NCBI GenBank assembly: GCA_031284105.1
Contig: JAITAN010000009.1
Span: 1 to 5,667, forward strand
Source: Treponema sp.
GTDB lineage: Bacteria > Spirochaetota > Spirochaetia > Treponematales > Breznakiellaceae
Reading direction: 5' to 3'
DNA length: 5,667 bases
Position 1 is the stretch's first letter, and every line of letters begins with the position of its first letter. Positions 1 to 5,525 of this stretch are shown here, in pieces. The translations under genes and the position numbers were made by a program. The notes below the pieces were generated by a model. The model did no database searches. It was not told the origin of the DNA and was given only the letters and a program-made list of their open reading frames with translations.

Positions 1-189
1 GGCTTTTAAGTCAATAGCCACGGCTTTTAAGTCAATAGCCGCGGCTTTTAAGTCAATAGTCGCGGCTTTTAAGTCAAGCGCCACGGCTTTTAAGTCAATA
101 GTCGCGGCTTTTAAGTCAAGCGCCGCGGCTTTTAAGTCAATAGTCGCGGCTTTTAAGTCAATAGTCGCGGCTTTTAAGTCAATAGTCGA
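1..189. repeat. Nine tandem copies of a 21-bp unit, no spacers
   Basis: Nine head-to-tail units of exactly 21 bp start at 1, 22, 43, 64, 85, 106, 127, 148 and 169. On the minus strand each unit ends in the invariant 12-mer GACTTAAAAGCC. It is preceded by nine variable bases: TCG, GCG or GTG, then ACT, GCT or GCG, then ATT or CTT. Variation is confined to those nine positions, and CTT always occurs with GCG before it. The period is a multiple of three, and one frame on each strand is open through the whole array. The array continues past the left window edge, so copy number is a minimum. There are no unique spacers, so it is not a CRISPR array. Confidence 0.97.
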
Positions 190-198
190 AACTATCAT
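1..198 (-). CDS. Heptapeptide-repeat protein, N-terminal part (runs off left edge)
   Basis: Reading the 21-bp array on the minus strand from the ATG at 196-198 gives M-I-V and then nine heptads in order: STIDLKA, ATIDLKA, ATIDLKA, AALDLKA, ATIDLKA, VALDLKA, ATIDLKA, AAIDLKA, VAIDLKA. No stop occurs before the window edge (66 residues seen). Substitutions between heptads are conservative (I/L, A/V/S, A/T), and DLKA is invariant. A strict seven-residue period with Leu and Ala/Val at fixed positions would suit a helical or coiled-coil repeat, but this is inference. There is no signal peptide or recognised domain in the visible part. The frame is open upstream to about 338, with only a TTG as an earlier start. 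No clear Shine-Dalgarno precedes the ATG, which weakens the call. The plus strand is also open (A-F-K-S-I-V-A type heptads), but its I/S swaps are less conservative. It lies on the same strand as the three genes upstream. Confidence 0.45.
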   Translation of the reverse strand, partial: MIVSTIDLKAATIDLKAATIDLKAAALDLKAATIDLKAVALDLKAATIDLKAAAIDLKAVAIDLKA

Positions 199-476
199 TA
201 TCGGACGCGGGATTGGCGCAGGAAGGCCTGATCCGCCTTGTCTCCATGCGGGTATACGACTGGGATATGCGCGTATTGTTATGTACCGTCTACATATCAA
301 GCGGCAAACGCCGGTTCGTTGAAGAGAAGTCTATTAAAGGAAAGCCGTATTTTTATTGCATTTGCCGGCAAGCCGCGCATATTCGTTTGTTAATCGCCGC
401 CGCGAATTCCCCGCGGAATATGGTTCATACCATGTATAGCAGATGCTAATCCGAAGCGATGAACAGATCAGGAAGC
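199..476. other. Spacer between aminotransferase and repeat ORF, two small hairpins
   Basis: No convincing gene lies here. A plus-strand TTG-initiated frame (213-449, 78 codons) is open, but it has no ribosome site, no recognisable motif and an unnatural composition. Two short inverted repeats lie downstream of the aminotransferase stop: ATGGT/ACCAT at 420-424 and 429-433, and CCGCG/CGCGG at 400-404 and 412-416. Neither is followed by a T-tract on the minus strand, so a classical intrinsic terminator is not shown. I see no clear promoter for the repeat ORF. Confidence 0.5.
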
Positions 477-1661
477 CTAAAAGAGTTCCACCGCTTTCTT
501 GAACGCGTCCGCTGATGCACGGATGATACGTTCATCCACGCAATAGGCAAAACGCAGCCAGCCCGATTTGCCGAAACTTGTCCCCGGTACGCCGAGTATC
601 AGGTGTTTCTTGAGGTGATCCGAGAATTTCACGTCATCGCCACCCGCTTTGTCCGGCGCTTTGACAAACAGGTAGAAGGCCCCTTCCGGTTCGGCATAGG
701 TAAGCCCCGCTTGGTCAAGCACGTGTTTGAATGCATCGCGCCGGCGCGCGTACACCTCCACATTGACCCGCGCTTCGATGAGTTCCGCAACAACGCGCTG
801 CATAAGCGCGGGGGCATTCACAAAACCGAGAACGCGGGTGGCGTATATCAGGCCGTTCATTATATCGTCCTTATCGGAAATACGCGGGCTTACCGCAATA
901 TACCCGATACGCTCGCCGGGCAATGAAAGGCTCTTTGAATAAGAAGAAACAACAATGGATTCGCCATATAGGGAAAGCACGGGCGGCGGCGCCGTATTGT
1001 ACGCGATCTCACGGTACGGCTCATCCGCGACAAGGTAGGGAAAGCGGCCGCATGATGCGCCGTGTTCCGTGAGTATGGCAGCCAGCGCGGCAAGCGTCTT
1101 TTCAGGATAGATGCGTCCGGTTGGATTATGCGGCGAATTGATGAGAATCGCCGCTGTTTTCCGCGTTAATTTTGCCCGTATCGCGTGGATGTCAAGGTTA
1201 AAATCCTCTGCGGTGGAAACTTCAACGAGTGTGCCGTTGTGATTCGATACGTACGCGCGGTACTCCATGAAGAAAGGCGCCGGCACAATGACCTCATCCC
1301 CGCCGTTGAGAATGGTTTTGAATACGACGTTCAATCCGCCCGCCGCTCCAACCGCCATCACGATATGGCTGCCGTCTATGGTAACGTTATGCTCACGACC
1401 CGCTTTACGCGCGATGCTCTCACGCACATCCGGAAAGCCCGCATTCGGCATATACCCATGCGAGCCTTTTGCATCTTCTTGGGCAAGACGCAGCAACACC
1501 TCATGAAACGCTGTAGGAGGCTCAATATCGGGATTCCCAATGGAAAAGTCAAACACCTTGTCCGCGCCGTACCGTTTTTTTAACGCGGTACCTTCTTCAA
1601 ACAATTTTCTGATCGCGGAAGAAGACAAAAGGCTATTCTGTATATACCGAGCTATAGGCAT
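477..1661 (-). CDS. Class I/II PLP-dependent aminotransferase (aspartate aminotransferase-like)
   Basis: A 394-residue cytosolic fold-type I aminotransferase that moves an amino group between an amino acid and a 2-oxo acid using pyridoxal phosphate. Visible landmarks: substrate-side segment IGNPD at 41-45; AAGGLN at 106-111 in the cofactor phosphate region; NSPHNPTG at 175-182 with the cofactor-contacting Asn179; ADEPY at 212-216 with Asp213, which pairs with the pyridine nitrogen; SYSKSLSLPGERIGY at 240-254 with Schiff-base Lys243; and Arg370 in GWLRFAYC, which should bind the substrate alpha-carboxylate. The length is normal for the family and all key residues are present, so it should be active. 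The ATG at 1659-1661 lies one base after the guaB stop. AAGGGG at 1667-1672, inside the end of guaB, sits 5 nt upstream, so translation is probably coupled to guaB. Substrate is uncertain: aspartate, aromatic amino acids or alanine are all possible, so no symbol is given. Confidence 0.93.
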   Translation of the reverse strand: MPIARYIQNSLLSSSAIRKLFEEGTALKKRYGADKVFDFSIGNPDIEPPTAFHEVLLRLAQEDAKGSHGYMPNAGFPDVRESIARKAGREHNVTIDGSHIVMAVGAAGGLNVVFKTILNGGDEVIVPAPFFMEYRAYVSNHNGTLVEVSTAEDFNLDIHAIRAKLTRKTAAILINSPHNPTGRIYPEKTLAALAAILTEHGASCGRFPYLVADEPYREIAYNTAPPPVLSLYGESIVVSSYSKSLSLPGERIGYIAVSPRISDKDDIMNGLIYATRVLGFVNAPALMQRVVAELIEARVNVEVYARRRDAFKHVLDQAGLTYAEPEGAFYLFVKAPDKAGGDDVKFSDHLKKHLILGVPGTSFGKSGWLRFAYCVDERIIRASADAFKKAVELF

Positions 1662-1662
1662 G

Positions 1663-3099
1663 TTATCCCCTTGAATAATTCGGCGCTTCTTGAGTAATGG
1701 TAATATCGTGCGTGTGGCTTTCTTTAAGACCGGCAGCCGTAATCTTCACGAATTTGCGGTAGCGTTTCAATTCGGCGACGTTTTTGCACCCGCAATACCC
1801 CATGCCCTTACGTAAACCGCATATCAGTTGGTGCAGGTAATCCCGCAATTCTCCTTTATACGGCACCCGCCCTTCGATGCCTTCCGGTACCGGACGTTCG
1901 TCTTTGGAAATCTGGTACCGGTCGCCGGCTCCGTCTTTAATGGCGCCGAGGCTCCCCATGCCCCGGTACTCTTTGTAAATGCGCCCGTCGTAGATGATCT
2001 CCCGCCCGGTCGCTTCTTTCAAACCGGCAAACAGGTTGCCTATCATCACGACATCCGCGCCCGCGCCGACCGCCTTGGTGATATCGCCCGAAAATTTAAT
2101 GCCGCCGTCCGCAATAACCGGAATGTTGCTGGATGCGGCTTCCTCCGCGCAGTCCCATACCGCAGTAAACTGGGGCACGCCCACGCCCGCCACAATACGG
2201 GTGGTACAGATCGAACCGGGTCCGATTCCCACCTTAACGGCGTCGGCTCCGGCTTCGATGAGCCGCCGCGTGCCGTCTTTTGCCGCGACATTTCCCGCAA
2301 TAACCGGTACGCCGAAGGTATCTTTTATGCTTTTTACCGCATCGCATACATTTTTCGAGTCCCCGTGCGCGGTATCAAGCACTACGTAATCGACTTTGGC
2401 GTTTTTAAGAAGGGGCATACGCGCCGTATAATCCTGCGGGGAAACCGCGGCGCCGACAATGAGCCGCCCCGTTTTATCGGTTGCCGCAAGCGGGAAGTTG
2501 GCGTGTTTTTCCATGTCTTTCACCGTGATTAAGCCGGTGAGCCGCCCTTGCTCATCAACCACCGGTAACTTTTCAATGCGGTATTTATCGAATTTCTCCC
2601 GTGCGCTTGCAACGGACGGGGCGCCTTCCTCAACAATTACCTTTTGAGTCATCACCGCAATAACCGGAAGACTGTCGTCTTTACAAAAACGCAAATCTCT
2701 GCTCGTGATGATGCCGAGAAGCGTACCGTTTTTATTGACAACCGGCATACCGGACACGTTGAATTTCTCCATCATCGCCTTAATATCCTTAACCAGCGCC
2801 TCCGCGCCCACGGTGATCGGCGTGTCTATGATCCAGTTGAGGTACCGTTTGACATTGGCAACCTGCTGCGCCTGCCGTTCAGGGCTCAGGTTGCGGTGAA
2901 TGACCCCGCTCCCGCCTTCAAGGGCAATGGCTATGGCGAGTCTTTCTTCGGTAACCGTATCCATCGCGGCTGAAATGACCGGCACATTCAGTTTTACATC
3001 CGCGCATAATGTAGTCCGTACATCGCAGTCTTTCGGCAGAATGTCGGAATACCCGGGCAGCAGAAGCACATCATCATACGAATAGGCTTCGGTAAACAT
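1663..3099 (-). CDS. guaB: Inosine-5'-monophosphate dehydrogenase
   Basis: This enzyme oxidises IMP to XMP with NAD+, the committed step to GMP; it is normally a cytosolic tetramer or octamer. The 478-residue length is typical. Domains: first part of the TIM barrel with YDDVLLLPGYS (8-18) and SAAMDTVTE (43-51); two CBS domains at about 92-200 (VSGMPVVNKNGTLLGIITSRD and EKLPVVDEQGRLTGLITVKD regions); then the rest of the barrel. Catalytic Cys298 lies in GIGPGSICTTR (291-301), which also forms the potassium loop. LDTAHG (241-246) is the NAD-side Asp motif, DGG (331-333) the IMP phosphate site, RGMGS (379-383) the hinge before the mobile flap, and Arg394-Tyr395 the flap pair. All key residues are intact. 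The ATG at 3097-3099 has a strong AAGGAG 7 nt upstream. It lies 108 nt after purB and overlaps the aminotransferase translation signals, so the three are probably one transcription unit. Confidence 0.98.
   Translation of the reverse strand: MFTEAYSYDDVLLLPGYSDILPKDCDVRTTLCADVKLNVPVISAAMDTVTEERLAIAIALEGGSGVIHRNLSPERQAQQVANVKRYLNWIIDTPITVGAEALVKDIKAMMEKFNVSGMPVVNKNGTLLGIITSRDLRFCKDDSLPVIAVMTQKVIVEEGAPSVASAREKFDKYRIEKLPVVDEQGRLTGLITVKDMEKHANFPLAATDKTGRLIVGAAVSPQDYTARMPLLKNAKVDYVVLDTAHGDSKNVCDAVKSIKDTFGVPVIAGNVAAKDGTRRLIEAGADAVKVGIGPGSICTTRIVAGVGVPQFTAVWDCAEEAASSNIPVIADGGIKFSGDITKAVGAGADVVMIGNLFAGLKEATGREIIYDGRIYKEYRGMGSLGAIKDGAGDRYQISKDERPVPEGIEGRVPYKGELRDYLHQLICGLRKGMGYCGCKNVAELKRYRKFVKITAAGLKESHTHDITITQEAPNYSRG
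1667..1672 (-). promoter_or_regulatory. Ribosome binding site of the aminotransferase, inside guaB
   Basis: AAGGGG on the minus strand, 5 nt before the ATG at 1661 and wholly within the last codons of guaB. A ribosome finishing guaB would therefore uncover or directly feed the next start. Confidence 0.7.
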
Positions 3100-3106
3100 A
3101 TTCTTT

Positions 3107-3112
3107 CTCCTT
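3107..3112 (-). promoter_or_regulatory. Ribosome binding site of guaB
   Basis: AAGGAG on the minus strand, 7 nt before the ATG at 3099. It is the best Shine-Dalgarno in the window, and it contrasts with the absence of one before purB. Confidence 0.85.
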
Positions 3113-3150
3113 GTAATAGCTATATAATTTCCGTGTTTGTATACTGATGC

Positions 3151-3193
3151 TTTCTCAAAACGAACCTCGAACCGAAGGCTGCATTTTGAGAAA
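3151..3193 (-). promoter_or_regulatory. Long inverted repeat in the purB-guaB gap
   Basis: A perfect 10-bp inverted repeat, TTTCTCAAAA (3151-3160) and TTTTGAGAAA (3184-3193), encloses a 23-nt loop. The loop itself contains a partial CCTCG/CGAAGG dyad. On the minus-strand transcript it sits between the purB stop and the guaB ribosome site, and no T-tract follows it. It could be an RNA processing or stability stem, or part of an attenuator. No known riboswitch consensus was recognised. Confidence 0.55.
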
Positions 3194-3212
3194 ACGTGCG
3201 TTAACGCTCACG
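3193..3212 (-). terminator. Weak terminator-like hairpin at the purB stop
   Basis: On the minus strand CGT-GA-GCG-TTAA-CGC-ACG can form a bulged six-pair stem with a TTAA loop, centred on the palindrome GCGTTAACGC and overlapping the purB stop codon (3208-3210). TTTTCTC follows directly. Those T residues are also the first arm of the next inverted repeat (3151-3193), so pairing of that arm would sequester the T-tract. Termination is likely weak at best, since guaB and the aminotransferase lie downstream. Confidence 0.35.
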
Positions 3213-4638
3213 ATTCTTGTACTTTCATCATGTCTCTGTATTTCTCGGCAAGCGCCTTCGCCTTTTCCGCGGCAAGTCCCCGATACCGTTCCGGATGCTT
3301 GAAGAATGAGAGCGCGTCTTTTTCTAATCCCAGTTCGGCGAGTTTTCCTGCAATGCGCTCCAAAACATCCGGCCGTTTTGCCAGCGCATCCGCAAAACTC
3401 ACCTTTTCCTGTTCGGCGGACAATGTAATGGTACGGATGATCTCATGGGCGTCCGAGACGCCGGTTTCGGCAAGCAGGATATACGCCGGTTCGGCCATGC
3501 CGCCGCCCGGAATGCCGCCGCCGCGCAGATTGGCTGACAGACGCTCCCTATCAACGCCGATCCCTTCGATCACGCCGATCATGCGGCTTACCGCCATGCA
3601 AAAGCCCGCGACATAGTCGGCTATGAAACGCTGGCTTGCCGAATTGGAAAGATCCCGCTGATGTTCGCTTATCTGATCCATAAAGAACGTCTGTACACGG
3701 GGCATAAACGCCTTCCACAGGCTTTTGACGTGTTCGCTGTTCCACGGGTTGCGTTTCTGCGGCATGGTGGACGAGCCGACTTGTTCAGCAGCGAACCCTT
3801 CCCGTAGTTCGCCGATTTCGCTGCGCTGAAGGTTACGGAGATCATCGGCGAGATTTGCGATAATGCCGAATGCGGTGTTGAATTCGAGAAGAAGCCGCAA
3901 GAGATATTCGGGCTCCACGAGCTGGGTGGCGTGTTCTGACGGCTCAAGCCCCAATTCGGAAAGGTACCACCTTTCCAACGCTTCCGGGTCTTTGACTATC
4001 ATTGCCGTTGCGTTGTACGCGCCGACAGCGCCCGCGAGTTTGCCCTTGAGTTCCGTAGAACGTTTTTCGATTTCCAGAATAGACTTGCCTAGGCGGGACA
4101 CATATTCGGCTATGGCGAACCCAACGGTAATCGGCACCGCGTGCTGCCCGTGGGTGCGCCCGACCTGCGGGGTTTCAGCCTCTTCTTCCGCGACGTTGCA
4201 GAGCAATAGTTCCAGTTTCCGAAGATTCGGCAGCACGACTTCTTGGGTAACATGCTTCATGCGGTAGGAGAGGCTTGTATCCAGTATGTCAACGCTTGTT
4301 GCGCCCAGATGTACGAGCGGCGCGGCTTCAGGCGGCGTCTTTTTTTTCAGAACATTCACCAGCGCCCGTATGTTGTGCCGCGTCTTTTCTTCTTCGGCGT
4401 ACACTTCATCAGGCTCCACGCCGTCTCCGGCTTTTTCAAGCGCGGATCGCAATGCGGGCGTCAACCTGCCCCGCATCCTCAAGTGGGCAATGACGAGGGC
4501 TATCTCCGCCTTGACGCACGCCTTAATGGACGCTTCCTCTGAAATCCATGGCACGAGCGCGTCAAACAACATTTTTTCTGAAATCGAATACCGGTGATCG
4601 ATAGGGGATATATTGTGGAATATTGAACGAATTTCCAT
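3208..4638 (-). CDS. purB: Adenylosuccinate lyase
   Basis: This cytosolic homotetrameric lyase removes fumarate from SAICAR (giving AICAR) and from adenylosuccinate (giving AMP), so it acts in both de novo IMP synthesis and the AMP branch. From the chosen start it has 476 residues, normal for the family. Family landmarks in that numbering: SPIDHRYS at 11-18; TRHNIRALV at about 86-94; HLGATSVDI at 110-118; GRTHGQHAVP at 160-169 with catalytic His163; GAVGAYNA at 203-210; and the fumarase/aspartase signature SSTMPQKRNPWN at 289-300, with the catalytic Ser at 289 or 290, Lys295 and Asn297. Gln replaces the more usual His in MPxK. The ATG at 4636-4638 is chosen because MEIRSIFHNISPIDHRYS lines up with the E. 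coli PurB N-terminus. Alternatives are ATG at 4653 and TTG at 4662; none has a good Shine-Dalgarno. It is probably the first gene of a purB-guaB-aminotransferase unit. Confidence 0.96.
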   Translation of the reverse strand: MEIRSIFHNISPIDHRYSISEKMLFDALVPWISEEASIKACVKAEIALVIAHLRMRGRLTPALRSALEKAGDGVEPDEVYAEEEKTRHNIRALVNVLKKKTPPEAAPLVHLGATSVDILDTSLSYRMKHVTQEVVLPNLRKLELLLCNVAEEEAETPQVGRTHGQHAVPITVGFAIAEYVSRLGKSILEIEKRSTELKGKLAGAVGAYNATAMIVKDPEALERWYLSELGLEPSEHATQLVEPEYLLRLLLEFNTAFGIIANLADDLRNLQRSEIGELREGFAAEQVGSSTMPQKRNPWNSEHVKSLWKAFMPRVQTFFMDQISEHQRDLSNSASQRFIADYVAGFCMAVSRMIGVIEGIGVDRERLSANLRGGGIPGGGMAEPAYILLAETGVSDAHEIIRTITLSAEQEKVSFADALAKRPDVLERIAGKLAELGLEKDALSFFKHPERYRGLAAEKAKALAEKYRDMMKVQES

Positions 4639-5012
4639 AACGAATTGTGGCATATTCCGCAATTTTGGGCAAGAGGGGGGAAAAGAGAGGAACCGCCCGT
4701 TGTCATGCCGTACTAATAGTTTACCCGCGCCTCCCGCTCTTTCTCTATCGTCCGTTCACCTTTGCGGGCAACGCGGCGTAAGCTCGCGCGCCGGTCTAGG
4801 GCGTGTTCGCGCTAAAAGAAAGAGAGGAAAAGGCGGATACCATACGCATGGAACGTACCGAAGAACAATACTTGAACGGAGCGCCGTTGCCGCCGAAACA
4901 CAGAGGGACCGTCAAAATAGACAACCATACCTTGCTTAACGCGCCGTCTACCGGTGTGAGCACGGGTGTATGCAGCGGAGTTTGCCTAAGGCTAACGGCA
5001 ATCCGCCCTTCT
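4639..5012. other. Upstream region of purB without a secure gene; purine tracts
   Basis: The region holds an uninterrupted 22-nt purine tract on the plus strand (4671-4692) and a second of 20 nt (4814-4833). Both contain the same 11-mer AAAGAGAGGAA. No -35/-10 pair convincing enough to call as the purB promoter was seen. A plus-strand frame with a GTG start at 4803, or ATG at 4848, runs to 5219. Its first part (about 4803-4990) is protein-like, with a charged N-terminus and a GVSTGVCSGVC segment. It has only a distant ribosome-like AGGCGG and matches nothing I recognise, so it is not called as a gene. Confidence 0.5.
4671..4692 (+). other. 22-nt pure purine tract upstream of purB
   Basis: Every base from 4671 to 4692 on the plus strand is A or G, including a run of six G. 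The purB transcript, if it starts upstream, would carry a matching pyrimidine tract about 33-54 nt before its start codon. The tract includes CCTCTCTTTT, which resembles the anti-Shine-Dalgarno end of 16S rRNA rather than a ribosome site. Confidence 0.9.
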
Positions 5013-5220
5013 TTAAGGGGCTTCGACGGCGATGGTGCAGCGGGCAGGTTCATTGGGATTAAACAGGTCGGTGCCGTCCGCCTCCTTGCGGTCGCCCGCG
5101 GCTATTTTATCCGGTTCTCCGGCAATCCCGCCGCGTCTACAAGTTCCAGTCCGGCGCGGCGGGTAACGGCCCCGTCTACGGCGGTTTTCCGGCAAGGCGT
5201 TGCGCCGGTACTTTCTTAAC
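5013..5220 (-). pseudogene. Possible frameshifted C-terminal remnant of an unknown gene
   Basis: On the minus strand, one frame (about 5220 to 5103) reads TAVDGAVTRRAGLELVDAAG and then stops. The neighbouring frame continues at the same point with IAGEPDKIAAGDRKEADG, followed by TDLFNPNEPARCTIAVEAP, and stops at 5013-5015. Joining the two with a single one-base shift near GTAGACGCGGCGGG gives a continuous, natural-looking soluble C-terminus. No start codon, ribosome site or recognisable family is seen, and the upstream side runs into the hairpin cluster. The plus strand is also open here, so this could be chance. No function is assigned. Confidence 0.25.
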
Positions 5221-5243
5221 GCAAGGCGCGATGATATATTGAC

Positions 5244-5330
5244 GGGGGGAAGCCTCCCCCCTAACTCCAGCCCTTCGGGCTTCCGTTACCCCCCTCAACG
5301 GGGGTTCCACCCCCGTAACGCCCCCGCGGG
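5244..5330. repeat. Cluster of G/C-tract hairpins (REP- or MITE-like)
   Basis: Three strong hairpins lie in 87 bp. GGGGGGA/TCCCCCC (5244-5250 and 5255-5261) has an AGCC loop. AGCCC/GGGCT (5269-5273 and 5277-5281) has a TTC loop. ACGGGGG/CCCCCGT (5298-5304 and 5310-5316) has a TTCCA loop. In addition CGTTAC (5284-5289) pairs with GTAACG (5315-5320) around the last one, and the central G5 tract can pair with a C-tract on either side. CCCGCGGG (5323-5330) is a further palindrome. Open frames through the cluster on both strands follow from the repeat sequence and look non-coding. It may be a dispersed structured repeat, which this window alone cannot show. Confidence 0.7.
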
Positions 5331-5376
5331 CCGCGCAAATCACACAGATTATCGCCCATGTAACCACCGGATTCTC

Positions 5377-5514
5377 TCTGTTCACGGCCATGAACTAAGC
5401 CTGTTCATGGCCGTGAACTAAGCCTGTTCACGCGCATGAACTAAGCCTATTCATGGCCGTGAACTAAGCCTGTTCATGATCGTGAACTAAGCCTGTTATG
5501 CCGGCATAACTAAA
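5377..5514. repeat. Six tandem 23-bp units, each a 16-bp dyad plus 7-nt linker
   Basis: Units start at 5377, 5400, 5423, 5446, 5469 and 5492. Dyad cores are GTTCACGGCCATGAAC (5380-5395), GTTCATGGCCGTGAAC (5403-5418), GTTCACGCGCATGAAC (5426-5441), ATTCATGGCCGTGAAC (5449-5464), GTTCATGATCGTGAAC (5472-5487) and GTTATGCCGGCATAAC (5495-5510, a perfect palindrome). Linkers between cores are always TAAGCCT; the one after the sixth core is TAAATCT. The 23-bp period is not a multiple of three, and every frame meets stops, so it is not coding. It begins 11 bp after the stop of the partial gene at the right edge, so it would form the 3' untranslated region of that gene. Confidence 0.95.
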
Positions 5515-5525
5515 TCTGCTATGAA

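Noticed and set aside
1..189. CRISPR array
   Set aside because: Units are contiguous and nearly identical, with no unique spacers, and the period is only 21 bp.
2..322. Plus-strand coding of the 21-bp array (AFKSIVA-type heptads)
   Set aside because: The frame is open, but unit differences give less conservative changes (I/S), and the tail after the array has no recognisable features. The minus-strand reading has an ATG at the array edge. Not fully excluded.
213..449. 78-residue plus-strand gene
   Set aside because: It has a TTG start without a ribosome site, unusual composition and no motif, and runs opposite to its neighbours.
1828..2532. 234-codon plus-strand frame opposite guaB
   Set aside because: It is the antisense shadow of the guaB coding sequence, which has all catalytic motifs intact.
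3100..3207. Purine riboswitch before guaB
   Set aside because: No three-way-junction purine-aptamer consensus was found; only the two inverted repeats are visible.
5176..5421. Genes on either strand through the hairpin cluster
   Set aside because: The peptides follow from the G/C-tract inverted repeats (for example GVTGVEPPLRGVTEARRAG) and show no natural protein features.
5377..5514. CRISPR array from palindromic repeats
   Set aside because: The linker is a constant 7-nt sequence rather than unique spacers, and the repeat period is 23 bp.
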